Shown: one piece after another, positions 60,401 to 64,000 of the stretch
How the letters are laid out: each line of letters begins with the position of its first letter
Position numbering within the stretch: the stretch's first letter is position 1
Assembly (NCBI RefSeq): GCF_003732425.1
Contig: NZ_MOBX01000005.1
Location: 293,549 to 357,548 of the forward strand
DNA length: 64,000 bases
Reading direction: 5' to 3'
From: Pseudomonas fluorescens
GTDB lineage: Bacteria > Pseudomonadota > Gammaproteobacteria > Pseudomonadales > Pseudomonadaceae
Program-made: the position numbers and the translations under genes
Notes under the pieces: model-generated
Databases searched by the model: none
What the model saw: only the letters and a program-made list of their open reading frames with translations
What the model was told of the DNA's origin: nothing

Positions 60401-60871
60401 CAGCCGCACAAAAACCGCTTGATGCTGATGCTCAAAGGCTCGATCCAGCTCGGCCAGGTACCGGCCTTCGCGCTGAATTTCGACCTCATGCCGGTGGACT
60501 TTCTCGCCCGCTTCATCGCCTTCCACGCCAGCCGTTACTCGCCCGAGCGCGCGGTGTTCAACCTGCATAACCCCGAGCCCTTGAGCTGGGACGCCTATGT
60601 CGCGTCGTTCCGCGAAACCGGCAGCGAGTTCTCGCTGGTGAGCGTCGCCGACTGGCAGCGGCAACTGAACCGTGTCGACGCCGACAACGCGCTGTTCGGC
60701 GTGCTCGGTTTCTACCTCAACGGTTTTGAAGAAGACATCGGCGACATCTCCCTCATCGGCCACGCCAACGCTGAGGCCGGCGTGCAGCAGATGGGCGCGC
60801 ACTACCCGCAGAAATCCCCGGCGCTGCTGCGACGCGGTTGCGACTACCTGAAAGAAATCAACTTCATCTGA
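57479..60871 (+). CDS. mgoA: MgoA/PvfC-like nonribosomal peptide synthetase with terminal reductase
   Basis: An 1130-residue single-module synthetase without a condensation domain. Residues 1-170 form the N-terminal region characteristic of this enzyme type (MKRLDILLIGTSQ, weakly formyltransferase-like). The adenylation domain (about 185-650) shows YTSGTTGHPKG near 321, NLYGPTEAT, YRSGDMAKW, KIRGFRVEPEE and NGKVDRKAL. The carrier domain has FFNLGGHSI with the phosphopantetheine serine at S702. A thioester reductase domain starts near VTGANSFVG (about 777). Related enzymes activate a branched amino acid such as valine or leucine and release it by reduction. GAGGAGG lies seven bases before the ATG. 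Confidence 0.95.
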   Translation: MKRLDILLIGTSQAMTDLAQELEQHGHALQRSAAGASTMDLIIDDGFIGAGDFCSIPHLHLRLGVGVQSAAGLPTLDLLCFLGSSLISRVPIGDEPSGNGQALRQRVLTQVVDEVALLVSRLSRDADYLQQAAPVTAPDFERMENLLFLDSLAYVHRRNDTANPALLEQAQVPLIERLQQSLSHHAERPALYLAEQSISYRQLHAHSRAIQQRLLPLLEQQPQPWVVGICLPKSPALFASILAILGSGAVYLPLEPSHPLQRQQYILQNAGALLLLHDGEHPLSATMAGLDVSCIDSTEADLSQPLMRRRPELDAACMALYTSGTTGHPKGVLLSQANLAHFTAWYADYVQLQAQSRVLQFSSLSFDSSLIDIFPTLLEGAELVVPDDTQRRDPLQLVALIRRRQLTHAFLPPALLSILPLEQLEGVQVMTGGDVCEPFVIEQLTRQGTLHNLYGPTEATVLITARQLIPGDSNRSLGAPIANSQVLILDDDLQPVQENTVGELFIVGPGVCLGYLNNPQQTAERYLTLQLPDGETLRAYRSGDMAKWGEHGIELCGRRDNQVKIRGFRVEPEEIERCLRESQLYRQVAVVIDSQRRILAFLAQAQSATAREALKAHARQFLPDYMQPVAWTELSSMPFATNGKVDRKALLQLPVSVQDSGPKALPANADEALLLEIWAELLELPTRDISTDESFFNLGGHSILLSRMLLRLREEFGRSISINRFIELPTIIKLATLVRGTDDSAVLSAQAMADAERALEIEPLPISRMGDVHKVIVTGANSFVGVHIVEALLGWGASEVACLVRDGGGKTAAQRFAESLRENRLEHLDLSRVRVYAADITRAQLGLADDDYQRLDREFGALVHNAANVNHVLDYESLAADNVEPIFALLRLCEGQSKKIFNFVSTLSASSTVDDAGRVLELPAAPTPPIYIRNGYNLSKWVGERVLERARERGVRVNLYRPGNISFNSLSGVCQPHKNRLMLMLKGSIQLGQVPAFALNFDLMPVDFLARFIAFHASRYSPERAVFNLHNPEPLSWDAYVASFRETGSEFSLVSVADWQRQLNRVDADNALFGVLGFYLNGFEEDIGDISLIGHANAEAGVQQMGAHYPQKSPALLRRGCDYLKEINFI

Positions 60872-60894
60872 AGCCACAAAAAAGGAGCAACACC

Positions 60895-61362
60895 ATGAGC
60901 ACTTTGCAACCCGACACCCTGATCAAAAACCCACATGGCTGCCATGTCGTCTCTTCGGTGGAGGTACCGGCGGACGCCGCGCAAGTCTGGGCGGTGGTCG
61001 GCAACTTCAGCGGTTTCGATCGCTTCATTCCGGCGCTGTCGCACATCGAAACCATCGGCGAGGGCGTGTCCTCGCTGCGCAAGAAATGCTTCAAGGATGG
61101 CAACCTGGTGGTTGAACAGCTCAACTCTCACGATGAGCAGGCGCGGAGCATGACCTGGACAACGATTTACAACACGTTGGGGGTGGCGAATCTGTGGGCG
61201 GCGATGAATGTTGAAGCGCTGGGCGAGGGGAAATCCCGCGCGACCTGGACGATTATTGCCGAGCCGGCGTCGGGCGGTGAAGAGGCACTGCCGGGGTTCA
61301 AGGATTTTGTGCAGGGGTTTGCGGATGATGCGATGGGAAATGTGCTGAAGCTGTTTGTTTAA
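60895..61362 (+). CDS. mgoD: MgoD/PvfD-like SRPBCC (polyketide cyclase-type) protein
   Basis: A 155-residue START/SRPBCC fold protein from the ATG at 60895, with AAGGAG seven bases upstream. The fold is seen in SSVEVPADAAQVWAVVGNFS at the start and the amphipathic C-terminal helix GFADDAMGNVLKLFV. Such proteins have a deep ligand pocket and act as cyclases or carriers. Fourth gene of mgoBCAD/pvfABCD; its exact role in making the signal is uncertain. Confidence 0.9.
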   Translation: MSTLQPDTLIKNPHGCHVVSSVEVPADAAQVWAVVGNFSGFDRFIPALSHIETIGEGVSSLRKKCFKDGNLVVEQLNSHDEQARSMTWTTIYNTLGVANLWAAMNVEALGEGKSRATWTIIAEPASGGEEALPGFKDFVQGFADDAMGNVLKLFV

Positions 61363-61392
61363 GGCTTAAGGTTTGCGGTGATTGTTCTGCCG

Positions 61393-61480
61393 CTTTCGCG
61401 AGCAGGCTCGCTCCCATATTTTGATTGCATTCCTTCTGTAGGAACGCGGTCAATCTGTGGGAGCGAGCCTGCTCGCGAAG
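61393..61480. repeat. REPIN-like palindrome, copy 7
   Basis: Arms CTTTCGCGAGCAGGCTCGCT and complement, with a spacer of about 40 bp that contains a second partial motif (TGTAGGAACG). It separates the convergent mgoD-like gene and chemoreceptor gene and may end both transcripts. Confidence 0.88.
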
Positions 61481-61509
61481 AACGATAACGCAGTCTCCAA
61501 TCTGAAAAA

Positions 61510-63390
61510 TCAGATCTTGAAGCTATCGACCAATTGCTTCAGGCGGTTGGCCTGCTGCGACAACGCATCACAATCCTTCAACGTTTCGTTGAGGTTGGCG
61601 ACGCTCTGCTGGTTCAGCAGGTTGATCTGGTTGACGTCGACGTTGAGGGTCTCCACCACGGCGGTCTGCTCTTCAGTGGCCGCTGCCACCGACTGGTTCA
61701 TGCCGTCGATTTCGCCGATGCGCTGGGTCACGCTGACCAGACGCAAACCAGCCTGATTGGCCACTTCCACGCTCTGCTCGCTGGACGCCTGACTGGCGTT
61801 CATGGTGGTCACCGCTTCGCGCGAACCGATCTGCAACGACGTGATCATCTTGTGGATCTCTTCCGCCGATTCCTGGGTGCGATGGGCCAGGTTACGCACC
61901 TCGTCCGCCACCACGGCAAAACCACGTCCGGCTTCACCGGCACGCGCCGCTTCGATCGCAGCGTTGAGTGCCAGCAGGTTGGTCTGTTGCGAGATGCCTT
62001 TGATCACATCGAGGATGTGGCCGATGTTGTCGGTGCTGGCATTCAGGGTTTCGATCTGCGTGCACGACAGGCTGATCTTCTGCGACAACTCGGTCATCGC
62101 CTGAATCGTCTGCTCGACCACCTGACGACCGTCATCAGCCTGCTCGCTCGCACCACTGGCGTGCTGCGAAGCATCGGCAGCGTTGCGGGCGATTTCCTGA
62201 GTGGCCGCGCCCAATTCGTTGATCGCCGCCGCGACGCTGTTGGTGCGCGCGCTTTGTTCGTCAGAACCGACGATCGAAGCGTTGGACGAAGCCATTACGC
62301 GTTGCGACAAATCATGGACGTGACGGGTGGCGGAAGACACTTCGGAAATCGACGCGTGAATCCGCTCAACGAACTGGTTGAAGGCGCTGCCCAATTCACC
62401 GAACTCATCTTTGCTCTCGACCACCAGACGACGGGTCAGGTCGCCCTCGCCCTGAGCGATGTCCTGCATCGCGCGGCCCATGGTGGTCAGCGGACGCATC
62501 AACACGTTGATCAACAGGCTCAGCAGCAGCGCAATCGCGGCCACAGCCACAAACATCGCGATCAGCGCCGAGGTACGGAATTGGCTGAGTGCGGCGTAGG
62601 CCTTGTCGCGATCGATCGACAGACCGATGTACCACTGCGCATTCGGCAGATCGCTGACCGGGGTGAACGACAGGATTCGCTCCTGACCGTTGAGCACCAC
62701 GTTCTGGTTGCCCTTCTCGATGCGTACGCTGGTGTTCGGGTAGATGTCTTTCAGGTTTTTCATGACCTGATCTTTGTCCGGGCTGACGATCACCTGACCG
62801 TCGGCGCTGACCAGGAACGCATGACCAAGGCCACCGAAGTCCACCGAGTTGATGATCTTCACCAGGGTTTCCAGGCTCAGGTCACCACCGACCACGCCCA
62901 GCAGCTCGCCGTTCTTTTTCACCGGCATGGCGATGGTCACCACCAACCCGCCGACGGCAGCCATGTACGGCGGTGTCAGCATGGTTTTGTCAGCCGCAAC
63001 GGCTTGCTTGTACCAAGGGCGCTGACGTGGGTCGTAGCCATCCGGCATCTTTGCGTCAGGGCGCTGGGTGAACACACCGCTGGCCTGACCGACGTAGGTG
63101 AACTGGAAGTTCGAGGTGAAGGCCGGTTGATCTACTAGGCCCGGGAAGTCGGCGTCCTTGCCCTGATGGGCGACGTTCTGCGCGAGGTTTTCCAGCACCA
63201 AAATCCGCCCGCTCATCCAGTTCTGCACGCTGCTGGCGGTCAGATCACCGGCCTGCTGCACGGAAGACTGGAGGTTCTGGCGAATGGTGTTTCGCTGCAG
63301 ATAGTCGTTGTAGAGGGTGAACAGCGCGAACGCCAGGACCACGACGCCCGAGGCGGCCAACAGGATTTTATGGCTGAACTTGAGATTCAT
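61510..63390 (-). CDS. Methyl-accepting chemotaxis protein, PctA/CtaA-like (dCache)
   Basis: A 626-residue chemoreceptor from the ATG at 63390, where the membrane anchor begins ([15 protein letters not shown]); a longer frame to 63501 is not supported. Helix 1 lies at about 8-30, a double-Cache ligand domain at about 35-270 with [24 protein letters not shown] and a later GGDLSLE aspartate, which fit the amino-acid-binding motif of PctA-type receptors, helix 2 at about 278-300, HAMP, then the signalling domain with the hairpin tip [17 protein letters not shown]. It probably senses L-amino acids. Transcribed alone. Confidence 0.92.
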   Translation of the reverse strand: MNLKFSHKILLAASGVVVLAFALFTLYNDYLQRNTIRQNLQSSVQQAGDLTASSVQNWMSGRILVLENLAQNVAHQGKDADFPGLVDQPAFTSNFQFTYVGQASGVFTQRPDAKMPDGYDPRQRPWYKQAVAADKTMLTPPYMAAVGGLVVTIAMPVKKNGELLGVVGGDLSLETLVKIINSVDFGGLGHAFLVSADGQVIVSPDKDQVMKNLKDIYPNTSVRIEKGNQNVVLNGQERILSFTPVSDLPNAQWYIGLSIDRDKAYAALSQFRTSALIAMFVAVAAIALLLSLLINVLMRPLTTMGRAMQDIAQGEGDLTRRLVVESKDEFGELGSAFNQFVERIHASISEVSSATRHVHDLSQRVMASSNASIVGSDEQSARTNSVAAAINELGAATQEIARNAADASQHASGASEQADDGRQVVEQTIQAMTELSQKISLSCTQIETLNASTDNIGHILDVIKGISQQTNLLALNAAIEAARAGEAGRGFAVVADEVRNLAHRTQESAEEIHKMITSLQIGSREAVTTMNASQASSEQSVEVANQAGLRLVSVTQRIGEIDGMNQSVAAATEEQTAVVETLNVDVNQINLLNQQSVANLNETLKDCDALSQQANRLKQLVDSFKI

Positions 63391-63670
63391 TTCATGGGAC
63401 TTCTTATGCCAAAAGTGGGGATGCGTTCCGAATGCAACATTCCATGTACAGCGCAGGCAGCGTTCTTCTGGCCGCTCTACTTTGGTGCACGCATGTCTCA
63501 CCAGTCTGTCGGCACGTATCGGAGAAATCTTAGGGCTGTGCTGGAAATGGATGGTATTTCTGCCGGATTCCCGCCGAACGGCGTGCCAGAGCGGTCGCTA
63601 CGGTGTTTTTCCGGAGCAATGTTCCGGCTGCAGTTTCAAATCCTGCAACCCTTTTTCCTGTGCATAAAAA

Positions 63671-63698
63671 AGCCAGCCCCTGATTTCAGGGGCTGGCT
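63671..63698. terminator. Distal rRNA-operon terminator (bidirectional stem)
   Basis: AGCCAGCCCCTGA-TT-TCAGGGGCTGGCT is a perfect 13-bp stem, followed by T-runs on both strands, about 75 bp past the 5S gene. On the minus strand it is the second terminator after the rRNA genes. The rest of 63391-63670 shows no gene; it must include the chemoreceptor promoter. Confidence 0.85.
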
Positions 63699-63730
63699 TT
63701 GTTGTTTCTTTATCTGATCCTGAAATGACA

Positions 63731-63762
63731 AAACCCCCGTCTGCGTTAGCAGACAGGGGTTT
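63731..63762 (-). terminator. Terminator directly after the 5S rRNA gene
   Basis: On the minus strand ACCCCTGTCTGC-TAAC-GCAGACGGGGGT followed by TTT, 12 bp after the end of 5S. A classic strong intrinsic terminator. Confidence 0.9.
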
Positions 63763-63773
63763 CGGAATTCAAT

Positions 63774-63889
63774 CTTGACGATGACCTACTCTCACATGGG
63801 GAAACCCCACACTACCATCGGCGATGCATCGTTTCACTGCTGAGTTCGGGATGGGATCAGGTGGTTCCAACGCTCTATGGTCGTCAAGA
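63774..63889 (-). rRNA. rrf: 5S ribosomal RNA
   Basis: Read on the minus strand this is a complete 5S rRNA of about 116 bases: it opens with CTTGACGACCATAGAGCG, contains the conserved GATCCCATCCCGAACTCAG and GATGCATCGCCGATGGTAG, and closes with GTCATCGTCAAG pairing with the 5' end. It is the last gene of an rRNA operon lying to the right of the window. Confidence 0.97.
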
Positions 63890-63952
63890 AATTCTGCATC
63901 TGGCTCGTCAACACGGTAACAAGCCAGCAAAAACGGGTGTTTCTACTAAAAC

Positions 63953-63984
63953 AAAACCCCAACTGCTTTCGCAATTGGGGTTTC
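63953..63984 (-). terminator. Hairpin between the two 5S copies
   Basis: On the minus strand AAACCCCAATTGC-GAAAG-CAGTTGGGGTTTT: a stem with a T-run, at the same distance from the partial 5S end at 63995 as the stem at 63731-63762 is from the complete 5S gene. Confidence 0.75.
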
Positions 63985-63994
63985 GGAATTTAAT

Positions 63995-64000
63995 CTTGAC
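63995..64000 (-). rRNA. rrf: 3' edge of a probable second 5S rRNA (runs off right edge)
   Basis: The last six bases, CTTGAC, equal the 3' end of the 5S gene, and the preceding context TTTCGGAATT-TAAT matches the TTTCGGAATT-CAAT just after the complete copy. Six bases alone prove nothing; the shared flank makes a tandem copy likely. Confidence 0.5.

Overview
The window reads as chromosome from a Pseudomonas of the P. fluorescens group. The evidence is GC-rich coding sequence throughout, a complete Lap adhesion locus (lapA, lapEBC, lapD, lapG), a pgaABCD operon, an mgo/pvf operon, and seven copies of the Pseudomonas interspersed palindrome whose arms read CGCGAGCAGGCTCGCTCCCACA. The right edge is the 3' end of an rRNA operon on the minus strand. 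I cannot name the species from sequence alone.

Layout. 1-2.7 kb: the start of a VWA lipoprotein gene, a YbhB/YbcL periplasmic protein and a Rieske-FAD oxidoreductase. 2.7-9.1 kb: pgaABCD on the minus strand, for poly-N-acetylglucosamine synthesis and export. 9.4-11.8 kb: a YdgA-type protein and an unknown membrane protein. 11.9-17.0 kb: a five-gene tripartite exporter operon (MarR, FUSC, DUF1656, HlyD, NodT lipoprotein). 17.1-17.7 kb: a toxin-antitoxin pair whose toxin gene is broken. 17.7-21.6 kb: DUF2789, a YbaK deacylase, an NfeD-slipin pair and a GT-C glycosyltransferase. 21.7-27.0 kb: a second tripartite exporter (OMF, HlyD, DHA2 MFS) behind a LysR gene; a palindromic repeat lies inside the OMF reading frame. 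27.2-29.9 kb: a TauD/TfdA dioxygenase with an ABC ATPase and permease, but no binding protein.

30.3-54.1 kb is the biofilm adhesion locus. lapE-lapB-lapC (minus) encode the type I secretion machine and diverge from lapA (plus), which encodes a 5111-residue adhesin. In lapA, 36 successive repeat units are exactly 300 bp each, without one length change. Downstream lie lapD, a c-di-GMP receptor with degenerate GGDEF and EAL motifs, and lapG, the periplasmic cysteine protease. LapG is predicted to cut LapA at a TAAG site at residues 107-110, so every part of the c-di-GMP-controlled attach and release switch is present.

54.3-61.4 kb: a GntR regulator, a 736-bp non-coding stretch with an AT-rich part and a perfect 12-bp inverted repeat, and then four genes in the order DUF3050, AurF-like N-oxygenase, NRPS with reductase, SRPBCC protein. 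This is the mgoBCAD/pvfABCD layout, known for diazeniumdiolate and pyrazine N-oxide signals. 61.5-64 kb: an amino-acid-type chemoreceptor, rRNA terminators, one full 5S rRNA and the edge of what looks like a second, tandem 5S copy.

Several systems concern surface life: polysaccharide (Pga), adhesin (Lap), diffusible signal (mgo/pvf) and chemotaxis. That they act together is inference from proximity only.
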